This document shows positions 56,501 through 64,000 of a DNA stretch of 64,000 bases, piece by piece (positions within the stretch are counted from its first letter, which is position 1; each line of letters begins with the position of its first letter). A program made the translations under genes and the position numbers. Origin of the DNA: Humidesulfovibrio sp. (GTDB lineage Bacteria > Desulfobacterota > Desulfovibrionia > Desulfovibrionales > Desulfovibrionaceae); assembly GCF_030689645.1 (NCBI RefSeq), contig NZ_JAUYFU010000110.1, forward strand, positions 47,504-111,503, in the 5' to 3' direction. Below the pieces are notes generated by a model, which did no database searches, was not told the origin of the DNA, and worked only from the letters and a program-made list of their open reading frames with translations.

Positions 56501-57039
56501 AACATGTCGAAGCCGAAGGCGCGCTGGTTGCGGGCGTCAAAGGGCTCCAGAAAGATGATGGCGGTCATGAACTCGCGTTCGCCCGCAGGACGGATGGAAT
56601 ATTCAGGGAAGCCGTCGCGCCGGATGTCGTCGATGTGCTTCTGCCGTTGCCCGGCGGGCACCACCACGCTGTACCCCAGGCCCTGGATGCCAGGGTAGTT
56701 CTGGAGCACGTTGAGCTTTGCGACGTAGTCGCGCCATTGGCCGCGGCTGATGTTTCCTGTGGCACCGACAAAGGCCTGCCCGCCGCGCAACGCCATCTCA
56801 TAGGTGCCCAGGCGGTCTTCCATGACGCGCGCGATTTCTGTGGAGCGTGCAACGAATTTATCTTTGGCCAGCCTTTCGGTCAGCAGCCCCGTCGCGTGCC
56901 AGCCGAGAAGCGTGAGCCCAAGACAAATCAACAGGAAGGCTGCTGCGGCCAGCATGCCTCGCGGGTTGCGCGAGGCGGCCAGCTTCGCGGCAATGGTGTC
57001 TTGCCCTGCCGTGAGAAGCGTGCGGAAGCTGTGGTTCAT
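53566..57039 (-). CDS. CHASE-PAS-PP2C (RsbU-like) sensor phosphatase
   Basis: 1157 residues. Helix 1 (about 27-55), extracellular CHASE domain (about 80-300; GGQAFVGATGNISRGQWRDY, GLGYSVVVPAGQR), helix 2 (about 335-355), then four PAS domains in series (for example FNRGAENMLGYKASEMVGLH and NSAARSTFGYTQGELEGKNV), a coiled-coil linker (DMEAAGEIQRSLLPKEGTC) and a SpoIIE PP2C domain. Metal-site motifs: TIGGDIFNV, MDVSGHGVPAALV and PDDDISLVCV. It should act on the STAS protein 13 bases downstream. Divergent from the diguanylate cyclase across 325 bases. Confidence 0.95.
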   Translation of the reverse strand: MNHSFRTLLTAGQDTIAAKLAASRNPRGMLAAAAFLLICLGLTLLGWHATGLLTERLAKDKFVARSTEIARVMEDRLGTYEMALRGGQAFVGATGNISRGQWRDYVAKLNVLQNYPGIQGLGYSVVVPAGQRQKHIDDIRRDGFPEYSIRPAGEREFMTAIIFLEPFDARNQRAFGFDMFSEPTRRAAMERTRDTGQTSVSGKVTLVQETGKDVQAGFLMYLPVYAQGSHTDTLSERRAAIRGFVYSPFRMKDFMQTQLGASPPDLSLEIHDGTEKSDKTLLYRTEGLHGASPGHTPLFVFSISKEYYGHTWTLSFSSLPALEATIDRTAPRLVLVGGACISLLLFFIALTLLNTRSRALALADAMTADLRESEERTRVLLDSTGEPIYGIGLKGECTFCNTACLRELGYATPQDLLGRNMHTLIHHTRSNGAPLDVKDCHIFQAFIRGEGTHSDNEAFWRADNTSFPVEYWSYPQRRDGKIVGAVVVFQNITERKRAEADSAKLAGLVNAAGQVSIIATDPQGLITVFNRGAENMLGYKASEMVGLHTPEILHLKDEVVEHGQKLSETMKRPVEGFETFVAHAREGGHEMRQWTYVRKDGRHISVELVITAIRDKEQRILGFLGIAVDISTRVQAEKALRQSEQRFRNLLDLSPVGIFETDADGNCLFVNKRWQEFSGLSLAQAVDRGWLNAIHPEDTNAVFSEWIEAAERNRDFSLEYRFLKPDGKTTWLTGNATAWRDDTGEVQGYFGTVMDIGKRIQAEKALRESKARLSAVLETAVDPILTINHFGHIRTANSAARSTFGYTQGELEGKNVKILMPEPYHSQHDGFLARYRETNDPHILGKGGREVIGKRKDGTIIPLELSVSEFFSGEERIFTGILRDISDRVRAREALENANTLLIERQARLDSDMEAAGEIQRSLLPKEGTCSLGMEMDFRFMPSATIGGDIFNVVCLGSEHSGLYMMDVSGHGVPAALVSVSVAQEFSPGRGLLMDEASQQPRAPEEVLRRIDMSFPLERFDKFFSMFYMLYEMQSGTLSYCNAGHPAPMLLRAAGGMQLLEDGGTLVGLGLGDSYERGQVQIQEGDLLLIYTDGVSELESPMGEQFGTERLESLLQELHDQSPEAVLQTLTGKLQAHADGRPPDDDISLVCVRFSRI

Positions 57040-57364
57040 CCCTCTCCCTGTTCACCCGTTGTATGGGCGCACTGTTCCGCATCGTCGCGGCACTGGAAGC
57101 CGCCGTGCCGACAGCGTGCGTCTTATGGACGCTGGGCCAAGCCCGTTTGTCGCAGTGCCGCTGCTATGGAAGCTAAATATTATTCTGCTATGGACGATTC
57201 GGCAAGTCCAGTGTGAATATTATGACAGCTGGGTGTTTGCTCTATGAGTAGATGGCGAGAGGTGGGCTGCTGAGACAATTTGTTGAACCTGGCCCTAACG
57301 TGGTATAGGTTTGAAATATGAGTAACTGGACTATGGTCAACTTTTCTCGTGGGAGCCTTGAGAT
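57040..57364. other. Divergent promoter region
   Basis: 325 bases between the two signalling genes. AT-richer than the surroundings; a TTGAAC with TATAGG 15 bases on (about 57282-57308) could serve the diguanylate cyclase, although the spacing is short. No gene seen. Confidence 0.35.
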
Positions 57365-59257
57365 ATGAGCTTGGCACCATTGCGCATAGCGCGGCCAGCT
57401 CTCATCCAGTGGGCGATCTTCGGCGTCAGTCTGCTGTTTCTTGGTTTCGTCCTTGCTGCCAATCGCCAAACGGAGCGGAGCCGCATCGAAGCACAGGAAC
57501 AGGAGCGGCTCCTGTCGCAAACGCAAGTGGTGCAGCAGGCTCTGGACAACAATCTTGTGGCGCTGCATACGGTCCTTGGATTGTTGAGCAACGACTGGGC
57601 GCAGGGCAACGTCGGCAAGGACTTCGCCCTCCTGCTGGAGACGCTGAGCCAAGCCATGCCCGGAGTGGGCTCGCTGCTCATCCTTGACGAGAAGGGGATT
57701 TGCCGCGCCGCGAACCGCCGGGACCTTCTCGGCAGAGACTTCAGCGAACGAGCGTACTATCAGGTTCCGCTGAAGTCGCCCGACCGTGATGTGCTCTACG
57801 TGAGCCCGCCCTTCCAGAGCGTGCTTGGAGAGCATGTCATCGTGCTGTCGCGCATCATCCAGAGTCCGGGGGGCCGCTTCGCGGGGGTCGTGGCCGCGAA
57901 CCTGGACCCGGAATTCTTCGCCTCCATGCTGCGCTCCGTGCTTGATGCTCACGACGTTCAGGCGACAATAACCCACGGAAACGGCTCCCTGTTTTTGATT
58001 GTTCCAGAGCGTAATGGGCTGGCCGGAACGAATTTGAATCGACCGGGGAGCCTTTTTCGCAGGCACCTGGACACCGGCCAGGAGGCCAGCGTGCTGCAAG
58101 GCGTTTCGCTTCTCTCGGGACGCGAGGGCGCCTGGGCCTTGCGGACCGTGCAGCCACCGGACGCCAAAACCAACGCAGCGCTGGTGGTGGCCATCGGGCA
58201 CAGCCCGGAGGCGCTGCTGAGCGACTGGCGCAAGGGCACGCTGTTTCAAGGCGGCTTGTTTCTGCTGTTTGCCGTGGCCTTCGGCGTCATTCTGATGCTG
58301 TTCCAGAAGCGGCAGCAGGCCTTTGAGCTGGAGCGAGCCCAGGCCGCCGAGGCCGTGGCCGAAAGTGAGCGCTTCATGCGCACCATCACCGACAGCATTC
58401 CCGGCTTGGTCGCCTATTGGAATGATGAGCTGAAGTGCGTCTACTCAAACCACGCGTACCTCGACTGGTTCGGTAAGACGAAAGAGCAGATGCAGGGCAT
58501 ACACATACGCGAACTGCTGGGCGAGGAACTGTACAAAAAGAATGAGATGTTCATCCAGGCTGCGCTGTGGGGGCAAACGCAACATTTCGAGCGGGCCATC
58601 CCAAAGGCCGACGGCAGTGTCGGCTACACGCTGTCGCATTATGTTCCGAACATATTCGACGGCGTTGTGCATGGCTTCTTTGTGCTTGTCTCTGATGTGA
58701 CGGAGTTGAAGACCATTCAGACCAAACTGGAGCGCCGGGTGCAGGAGCTGGACTCACTGGCGACGACGGACCCGCTGACCGGGATAGGCAACAGGCGGTA
58801 TTTCCTGGAGCACGTCAAGAATGAGCTCATCCGCAGCGGCCGCTACGGCCTGCCTCTGACCGGCCTGGCACTCGATATTGACCACTTCAAGCATGTCAAC
58901 GACACCATGGGGCACGACGCGGGCGACGAGGTGCTGAAGGCCATGAGCGCGCTCATGCGCGACACCTTACGCAATACGGACTTCATCGGCCGCATGGGCG
59001 GAGAGGAGTTCGCGGCGATGCTCATCCAGACCGGCCTGGATGAGGCCAAAGTCATTGCGGAACGTTTGCGCATCGTCATTCAGGATTCCGTCGTCGAGAC
59101 AGCAAGCGGCCCCATCCGCTATACCGTGAGCATCGGCCTGGCGGCGACCACCGGAAGCGGCGACACTGCGGAGGATATTCTGAAGCGCGCCGACCTTGCT
59201 CTGTATAGGGCCAAGGAGACGGGGCGCAACCGGGTGCGCTGGCACGGGGATGTGTAG
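57365..59257 (+). CDS. Diguanylate cyclase with Cache and PAS domains
   Basis: 630 residues. Helix 1 (about 12-32), extracellular dCache-like domain (about 40-290; SERAYYQVPLKSPDRDVLYV), helix 2 (about 300-320), a PAS domain (about 340-455) and a GGDEF domain from about 470. The active site is RMGGEEFAAML (GGEEF, about residue 545) and the product-inhibition site RNTD is five residues before it. Both indicate a working c-di-GMP synthase. Its likely readers include the PilZ protein of the neighbouring exopolysaccharide operon. Confidence 0.95.
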   Translation: MSLAPLRIARPALIQWAIFGVSLLFLGFVLAANRQTERSRIEAQEQERLLSQTQVVQQALDNNLVALHTVLGLLSNDWAQGNVGKDFALLLETLSQAMPGVGSLLILDEKGICRAANRRDLLGRDFSERAYYQVPLKSPDRDVLYVSPPFQSVLGEHVIVLSRIIQSPGGRFAGVVAANLDPEFFASMLRSVLDAHDVQATITHGNGSLFLIVPERNGLAGTNLNRPGSLFRRHLDTGQEASVLQGVSLLSGREGAWALRTVQPPDAKTNAALVVAIGHSPEALLSDWRKGTLFQGGLFLLFAVAFGVILMLFQKRQQAFELERAQAAEAVAESERFMRTITDSIPGLVAYWNDELKCVYSNHAYLDWFGKTKEQMQGIHIRELLGEELYKKNEMFIQAALWGQTQHFERAIPKADGSVGYTLSHYVPNIFDGVVHGFFVLVSDVTELKTIQTKLERRVQELDSLATTDPLTGIGNRRYFLEHVKNELIRSGRYGLPLTGLALDIDHFKHVNDTMGHDAGDEVLKAMSALMRDTLRNTDFIGRMGGEEFAAMLIQTGLDEAKVIAERLRIVIQDSVVETASGPIRYTVSIGLAATTGSGDTAEDILKRADLALYRAKETGRNRVRWHGDV

Positions 59258-59740
59258 TCCTTGCGGCGAGACCTGTGTGGGGTTGCAAGGGCCCCTGTGA
59301 TCATTGTCGGCGTGCCAGGTCTGCGTATGTCAGATCAGCCTCTGGAGCGTGCTGACGGTCGCAGTGAGCCCAAGCTTCTCAATGGCCAAAATCACGTTTC
59401 AAAGAAATAGCGGAACGGCGTTCGTTTTTCATTCCCTAAGTGGACGAGACGCGGGCGGTGCTTCTCTCCGCCACGTGTGGGTTTAAGCACCTCTGCCTTA
59501 TGGCATAACCTCTGGATCTCGACGATGCTCGACAAACGTGTGGAGCTGTCCGTCACGGCCTGTTTAGCTGGAAAGGGCCTCAAGATGATCATCGAGGGCG
59601 ACGACAAGTCTCTTGCCAAGGAGACGAAGAACGCGGCCTTATTATTGCCGAAGCTTGGGACGCGCTGACGGCACCTGTTTAGCTGAACACGCTGGTTCAG
59701 ACCGTATGAAAAAGTTGTGTTCCCCAGGCGTGCGGCAAAG
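59258..59740. other. Intergenic region, possible gene debris
   Basis: About 480 bases. Short ORFs on both strands. One stretch (about 59629-59676) reads GLIIAEAWDALT, reminiscent of an HD-GYP segment but too short and broken to call. Probably degraded DNA beside an integration scar. Confidence 0.4.
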
Positions 59741-59776
59741 AAAAAAGGCTTGCGAAGCGATTCGCAAGCCTTTTTT
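59741..59776 (-). terminator. Strong terminator downstream of the tRNA-Ala fragment
   Basis: A perfect ten-base-pair stem GGCTTGCGAA / TTCGCAAGCC with a four-base loop, flanked by six A and six T. It is bidirectional. It lies eight bases past the CCA end of the tRNA remnant, as expected for the original tRNA transcript. Confidence 0.9.
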
Positions 59777-59783
59777 CTATCGG

Positions 59784-59833
59784 TGGTGGAGCTGGAGAGA
59801 ATTGAACTCACGGCCTCTTGAATGCCATTCAAA
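59784..59833 (-). pseudogene. 3' half of tRNA-Ala(GGC), probable attachment-site remnant
   Basis: Read on the minus strand, the anticodon arm TTTGAATGGCATTCAAG (loop ATGGCAT, anticodon GGC) is followed by a variable segment, a T-arm with GTTCAATTC and an acceptor 3' strand CAGCTCC, A, CCA. This matches the 3' part of bacterial tRNA-Ala(GGC). The expected 5' half (starting GGGGCTGTAGCTCAG) is absent: upstream sequence is unrelated. The breakpoint at the foot of the anticodon arm is where many integrases recombine. The T-stem has one mismatch, suggesting decay. Confidence 0.75.
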
Positions 59834-60087
59834 GTGATGCCATCAGAGGTGTTGAAAGTATTCGTATATTTTCTGACTGCACTACAAAATCACGACCTTT
59901 TGGGGACATTTGTAGTGCGGATTTGTAGTGCAATCGCCGCAGAACTGCTGCGAGTTTTAGATGGTCGTAGAAGGTGGGAATTTCGAAATCAGAGGCAGGC
60001 AAAGTATGGTCAGGCTGGAGTGCTTGTTGCGACGACCCGCCGCAACCTCAATGGTCACGGCGGTCGTCATGTTTTAACCTGTTCTGA

Positions 60088-60645
60088 CTAGTTCTGGATC
60101 TTGAATTCGTCGCGGCGATTCTTGGACCAAGCCGCCTCGCTGTGCCCCGTGTCCTGGGGGCGCTCTTTGCCACAACTCACGACAGTCAAACGCTCGCCAG
60201 CCACACCCAAATGGTTCAGGAACTGCTGGGAAGCCTTGGCGCGACGCTCACCCAAGGCCAGGTTGTATTCGCTGGTTCCGCGTTCGTCGCAGTGTCCTTC
60301 GATGACTAGGTTGAAGAGGGAATACTTCTTCAGGGAATCGGCCTTGGTACTGAGAATGTTTCGGCTTTCCGGGGTCAGCTCATACGAATTAAAAGCAAAG
60401 AAGATCATGTTTCCGACTTCGCGCTGGACCTGCTTGCGCTGCTGCTCGCGTATCTCGCTTTCGGTCAAGCTGCGTGGTTCCGGGGCCGGAGTGCTCTGCA
60501 TGCTGGTGTCCTTATTGTTAATCGCATGAGTGCGTTCACTGCCTTTCCGCCGAATGACACTTGTTGAACCACACACCCAGCCGCTTGTGATGACATTCGC
60601 GTGCCCGCCCCCAAAAGATAGAGAGCACGATCCAACGAAGCCCAT
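60088..60645 (-). CDS. Pal/OmpA-family peptidoglycan-binding protein
   Basis: About 185 residues. The C-terminal OmpA-like domain is complete (IFFAFNSYELTPESRNIL, then VIEGHCDERGTSEYNLALGE and RRAKASQQFLNHLGV), matching Pal, which ties the outer membrane to peptidoglycan in the Tol-Pal system. The N-terminus is odd: no clear signal peptide or lipobox in the reading frame, so the start is unsure and the region may be degraded. No tol genes adjoin; probably a stray or moved copy. Confidence 0.75.
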   Translation of the reverse strand: MGFVGSCSLSFGGGHANVITSGWVCGSTSVIRRKGSERTHAINNKDTSMQSTPAPEPRSLTESEIREQQRKQVQREVGNMIFFAFNSYELTPESRNILSTKADSLKKYSLFNLVIEGHCDERGTSEYNLALGERRAKASQQFLNHLGVAGERLTVVSCGKERPQDTGHSEAAWSKNRRDEFKIQN

Positions 60646-60928
60646 GGCGTTGCTGGCTCGCTCCAACGGTATCAAGAACCTTGCCAACGGGCGCATGCCG
60701 TCAATGTGCAGGGATTATTATTGATTATCCATCGTCGTTGAGAGCCATCTAACAATACTCCTGAAACACAGGAGCAACTGCGCAAGATTGCTCTGCTCAT
60801 TCAGGAGGAGTGTGGGCCGGACAGTGTTCCTGTCGGTCAGCGAATTGGTTGCGCGCTCGCCCTATCTGTCATTGTACGAAATAATCTTGGCAGGCTATTT
60901 CCGGCTTGGCGAAACTATCAGCGCTACG
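60646..60928. other. Intergenic region
   Basis: About 280 bases of AT-richer sequence between two leftward genes; no gene or clear promoter seen. Confidence 0.4.
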
Positions 60929-61351
60929 CTAGCGTGTGACAAGCACCGGGCAATGGGCAGCAGCGAGGACCCGATGCGCCACGCTGCCCAAAATGATCCC
61001 TTCCAGTTCCGAAAGGCTGCGGGAACCCATGACGATCAGGTCGCAGCCGCTGTCTCGGGCTTCCTCCACGATTACATTTTCAGGCCGCACTTCCCAGATA
61101 ATGAGTTCCGGCGTCATGCCAGCCTCCCGCTAGGACGCAGCAAAGGGCTCCATAAGCTTCTCACTCTCCTCATGCAGTTCTTTGGTCAACTGTATGCGGC
61201 CCTCACCGCCGATGAGCATGGGGATGCGCCCGTAGCAGTGCAAAAGGACGATCGTCGCCTTCTGGCCTTGGGCCAGTCCTAGAGCATAAAGGAGCGCGTG
61301 CTTGGAGTGCTCCGAACCATCAATAGGGACCATGATTTTTGATATTTCCAT
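60929..61351 (-). pseudogene. UspA-family universal stress protein interrupted by in-frame TAG
   Basis: From the ATG at 61351 (GGAG six bases upstream) the frame reads MEISKIMVPIDGSEHSKHAL, a UspA opening, and reaches LMEPFAAS, then a TAG at 61132-61130. The same frame continues past it with REAGMTPELIIWEVRPENVI and finishes with GSVAHRVLAAAHCPVLVTR, the normal UspA nucleotide-binding C-terminus. Without the TAG it is a complete 140-residue UspA. A nonsense mutation is the simplest reading; suppression or pyrrolysine insertion would be a special case. The ATG at 61117 might re-initiate the C-terminal part. Confidence 0.8.
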
Positions 61352-62002
61352 ACACAGCTCCGGTTGGCAGAAGGATAACGACTCTTCAACTTTGCCCGAG
61401 GCCAGGAAGGGAGGCAAGGCAGCGTGTCCTCCGAGATGGAACTGGTGGCACCCGGCTGCTCTGGTTCCAGAATTTCCGCTCAGCACCATCGCAGTGGAAG
61501 CCCTTACAGAGAGCGTCGACAGAGCATGCTGCTGGAGTATGTGATGGATGACGATGCCTGCTTGGTGCCGACCCTGGCGGGTCAGAGGAAACACCCGATC
61601 AGGGCACAGGCTCTCTTGATTTGCCGCAAAAGCGGAATGAGGATGACAATGCCTCAGACCACCCAGTTTAATAGTGCACCTGGTGTCCTGAATGTTCAGA
61701 GCGTCTTGCGCGGATGCTCCTGCCTTTCAGGAATATTCAGCGGACAGAAGAAGAGGGCAGAGTCTATTGTGTGTAATTTAAGTGTATTGTGCCAGCATAA
61801 ATATTGGCAGGCTTCTTGATAAGGCCTGACCATGGTCATCGGCCATGTCTCAGGCTTCTGTAAGTCCAGGGGGTCTGGCTGTGACCACCGTTTTTAAGAT
61901 TCTAGCGCGGGAAGTCTCTTTCATCCCTTTGCATTGCTAAAATTTTATCCCAACGCTCCCCGTGTGCCAAAAGGTGCCAATCAGGAGCAGGAGAGCACGA
62001 AT
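61352..62002. other. Intergenic region without recognisable gene
   Basis: About 650 bases, with AT-rich parts around 61770-61810. Short ORFs here (for example 61424-61819 plus strand) do not look like genes. Should contain promoters for the UspA gene (left) and the Hpt gene (right). Confidence 0.4.
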
Positions 62003-62365
62003 ATGATGGGAAAAGACGCTGTGCCAACAGAGTGTCAGGGGGTGGACTTCAGTAAGGCTGTGGACCGCATGTCCGCCAAGATGGGAGCACTGTATTTATC
62101 GGCAGGAGAACAGCGGCTGCGTGAGTTGGACCAGGCCATGGCGGCCGGGAGCCCCTCCGCGGTAATGGACGCCGCCCATTCCCTGGCCAGCTTGACGGGC
62201 CTATGGCCCATCAAGGCTCTGGAGAGCTACGCCAGAGAAATTTACGCCGCAGGGGAAAGAAACGAGTTGGCGGCGGCCAGCCATGCCCACAAGCGGCTTC
62301 AGGTTGTCATGGGGTGGGTGCTCGTGAAACTGCGCAGCCTTGGGTATGGCGTCAATGCATCGTGA
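62003..62365 (+). CDS. Hpt-domain phosphotransfer protein
   Basis: About 120 residues from the ATG at 62003, AGGAG nearby. A helical bundle of Hpt type; the phosphorylatable histidine is in MDAAHSLASLTGLWPI (about residue 60). It would relay phosphate between a hybrid kinase and a response regulator, and the NtrC-type gene 84 to 96 bases downstream is the obvious partner. A longer frame from 61934 is unlikely. Confidence 0.8.
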   Translation: MMGKDAVPTECQGVDFSKAVDRMSAKMGALYLSAGEQRLRELDQAMAAGSPSAVMDAAHSLASLTGLWPIKALESYAREIYAAGERNELAAASHAHKRLQVVMGWVLVKLRSLGYGVNAS

Positions 62366-62461
62366 AGATTTGCCTGAATCCTGGCGCTTGGGTATGGTGG
62401 TAAGCAGGACTATTCCTCGTCGTGCGCGGCACCATAACCAAAGAGACATGTGAGGCAACTG

Positions 62462-63949
62462 GTGACCAGAGTCTGCATCATCGATGACGATGAATTCTTC
62501 GCGAACTTGCTCGCATCCATGCTCTCCGGCCCGGAGGTTGAGACTGCCGTGGCTCAGGATATGGCACAGGCGAGGAAGCTGCTGTCGGAGATTGATTTCG
62601 ACGTGGTGCTCCTCGACGTTCGCCTGCCCGACGGCAACGGTCTTGACCTGGCGCCCGGCATCAAGGAACTGCCCTCGGCCCCGGAACTGATCATCATGAC
62701 CGGCCTGGGAGATCCTGATGGCGCCGAGCTGGCCATACGCAGCGGGGCCTGGGATTACATCCAGAAGACCGGCTCGCCGGAAGGGCTACAGCTTTCCTTC
62801 AAGCGGGCGGTGGAGTTCAGGAAGAGTAAGCAGTCGGCGCAGCCTGTGGAGCGACGTGGAATCGTGGGCGAAAGTCCCCGGCTCCAAGAATGCATTCGGC
62901 AGATGGCCAAGGCCGCTCGTAGCTCGGCCAACGTGCTCATTCACGGCGAAACCGGCACGGGCAAAGAGAACTTTGCGCGGGCCGTGCATGCCAACAGCCC
63001 ACGCAAGAGCAAAAATTTCGTGGTGGTTGACTGCGCCTCGCTTCAAGAGGCCCTGGTGGGCAGCGACCTGTTTGGGCACCGCAAGGGCGCTTTCACTGGT
63101 GCGGTTTCGGATAAGGCCGGCGTGCTTCAGCGCGCCGATGGCGGCACCTTGTTTCTGGATGAGATCAGCGAGCTTTCCTTGGAACTGCAGAAGAGCTTTC
63201 TGCGCCTGCTGGAAACCCACACATTTCGTCCGCTGGGTGACACCAGGGAACTGCGGCTGGACTTCCGGCTGGTCTGCGCCAGCAACAAAAGCCTTGCCGA
63301 AATGGTGGCTGCAGGCACGTTCCGCGAGGATCTCTTCTACCGCATCCGCTCCGCAGTGCTGGAATTGCCGCCCCTGCGCGAACTTGGCGAGGATATACTA
63401 GCCATCGCCGCGCACCATCTGGAGCGCATCTGCCGGGATAGCAGGCTGTGCCCGAAGACGCTCTCCCATGAGCTTAGGAGTTTCTTCATTGAATACGCGT
63501 GGCCCGGCAATGTGCGCGAACTGATCCACGTGCTGGAGGCCATGGTGGCGTGCGCTCCGGACGAAGAGATGCTCCTGTCGGCGTATCTGCCCCAGGAACT
63601 GCGCATTCAGATGCTGCGTGCCCGTGTGGGTAAAGCCAATCAGCCCCCCCCACCCAAGCATGAAGGGATGGGGCAGATAGCGGGCCCCCTGACCAGCTGG
63701 GGCGAGTACAAGAAGCAGGAGCAAGAGCGAATTGAACTGGCCTATGTGGACGACCTCATCAGCGCCAGTGGGGGAGATCTGCGGCGTGCCATCCAGATTT
63801 CCGGCCTGAGTCCTTCGCGCCTTTACAGCTTGCTGAGCAAGCATGGCCGCTCCCTTGGAGAGAGGACGGGGAGCCGTAACCAGAGCATGGAGGTCAGGAA
63901 GGGACAGGGCCTTCCGGGCGGCGACTCCGAATCAGAGGAGAAGCAATGA
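62462..63949 (+). CDS. NtrC-family sigma-54-dependent response regulator
   Basis: About 495 residues. Receiver domain (about 1-120; VCIIDDDEFFANLL with phospho-accepting aspartate in VVLLDVRLPDG), AAA+ domain (about 138-370; Walker A GETGTGKENF, the sigma-54-contact GAFTGA in HRKGAFTGAVSDKAG, Walker B GGTLFLDEISEL) and a short Fis-like helix-turn-helix (RRAIQISGLSPSRLYSLLSK). The GTG at 62462 follows GAGG by six bases and gives a normal receiver N-terminus; 62450 is an alternative. Its stop overlaps the next gene (ATGA). Confidence 0.94.
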   Translation: MTRVCIIDDDEFFANLLASMLSGPEVETAVAQDMAQARKLLSEIDFDVVLLDVRLPDGNGLDLAPGIKELPSAPELIIMTGLGDPDGAELAIRSGAWDYIQKTGSPEGLQLSFKRAVEFRKSKQSAQPVERRGIVGESPRLQECIRQMAKAARSSANVLIHGETGTGKENFARAVHANSPRKSKNFVVVDCASLQEALVGSDLFGHRKGAFTGAVSDKAGVLQRADGGTLFLDEISELSLELQKSFLRLLETHTFRPLGDTRELRLDFRLVCASNKSLAEMVAAGTFREDLFYRIRSAVLELPPLRELGEDILAIAAHHLERICRDSRLCPKTLSHELRSFFIEYAWPGNVRELIHVLEAMVACAPDEEMLLSAYLPQELRIQMLRARVGKANQPPPPKHEGMGQIAGPLTSWGEYKKQEQERIELAYVDDLISASGGDLRRAIQISGLSPSRLYSLLSKHGRSLGERTGSRNQSMEVRKGQGLPGGDSESEEKQ

Positions 63950-64000
63950 CCGGAGGCTACAGAAGCCAAGAACGGCCGATCCTACCTCCCGATCGGAGCA
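63946..64000 (+). CDS. Start of a gene leaving the window
   Basis: An ATG overlapping the regulator stop (ATGA) opens a frame, MTGGYRSQERPILPPDRS, to the edge. By position this is probably a sensor kinase or other signalling partner. Too short to identify. Confidence 0.4.
   Translation, partial: MTGGYRSQERPILPPDRS

Noticed and set aside
59620..59680. Possible HD-GYP fragment (LIIAEAWDALT)
   Set aside because: Only about ten residues resemble the family and no flanking HD motif was found; not enough to call a pseudogene.
59822..60091. Small plus-strand ORF beginning in the tRNA fragment
   Set aside because: It starts within tRNA-derived sequence and shows no family resemblance; I could not recognise an integrase end in it.

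Overview
The window is GC-rich, gene-dense bacterial DNA. It carries sensory proteins with Cache, PAS, CHASE and HAMP domains, a tungstate-binding protein (tupA), DUF134 and NifX-like proteins, and the conserved block rpmH-rnpA-yidD-yidC-jag-mnmE. This mix best fits a Desulfovibrio-like sulfate reducer (Desulfovibrionales). That assignment is inferred from gene content and style; no 16S or sulfate-reduction gene lies in the window.

Layout. 1-4.0 kb: a periplasmic binding lipoprotein overlaps a multidomain sensor histidine kinase cut by the left edge. 4.5-8.0 kb: a TetR regulator with a DevBCA-type ABC exporter. 8.5-9.6 kb: a small secreted WXXGXW-repeat protein behind a sigma-54-like promoter, and an orphan ORF. 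10.0-15.9 kb (minus strand): OmpH/Skp, mnmE, jag, yidC, yidD, rnpA, rpmH; rnpA has no normal start codon. 16.0-21.2 kb: a UPF0280 protein, a PA2778/PA2779/TPR set, ltaE, gltX and a NifU-like protein. 21.4-28.2 kb: tupA, a frameshifted acetyltransferase, NifX-like and DUF134 proteins, a beta-hydroxyacid dehydrogenase, beta carbonic anhydrase and a chemoreceptor.

28.5-32.5 kb: an NMT1-type binding protein coupled to a complete RsbU/RsbV/RsbW-like partner switch. 32.6-42.9 kb: the most unusual block. A benzoate-CoA-ligase-like enzyme, a stand-alone acyl carrier protein, a GNAT-like protein and a three-subunit molybdenum hydroxylase converge on an MFS transporter, a HisC-like aminotransferase and a HATPase-GNAT fusion. 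It looks like a small biosynthetic and export pathway that I cannot match to a known system. 43.1-44.2 kb: a FemAB-like protein.

44.8-59.3 kb: a synthase-dependent exopolysaccharide operon (three TPR proteins, one with an outer-membrane barrel; a family-2 glycosyltransferase; a GH26-like lipoprotein; a PilZ protein). It is followed by a second RsbU/V/W-like module with CHASE and PAS sensing, and by a Cache-PAS-GGDEF diguanylate cyclase that could supply c-di-GMP to the PilZ protein. 59.7 kb to the end: a terminator and the 3' half of tRNA-Ala(GGC) mark a probable integration scar, followed by a Pal-like gene, a UspA gene broken by an in-frame TAG, an Hpt protein and an NtrC-type regulator that overlaps the start of a gene leaving the window.
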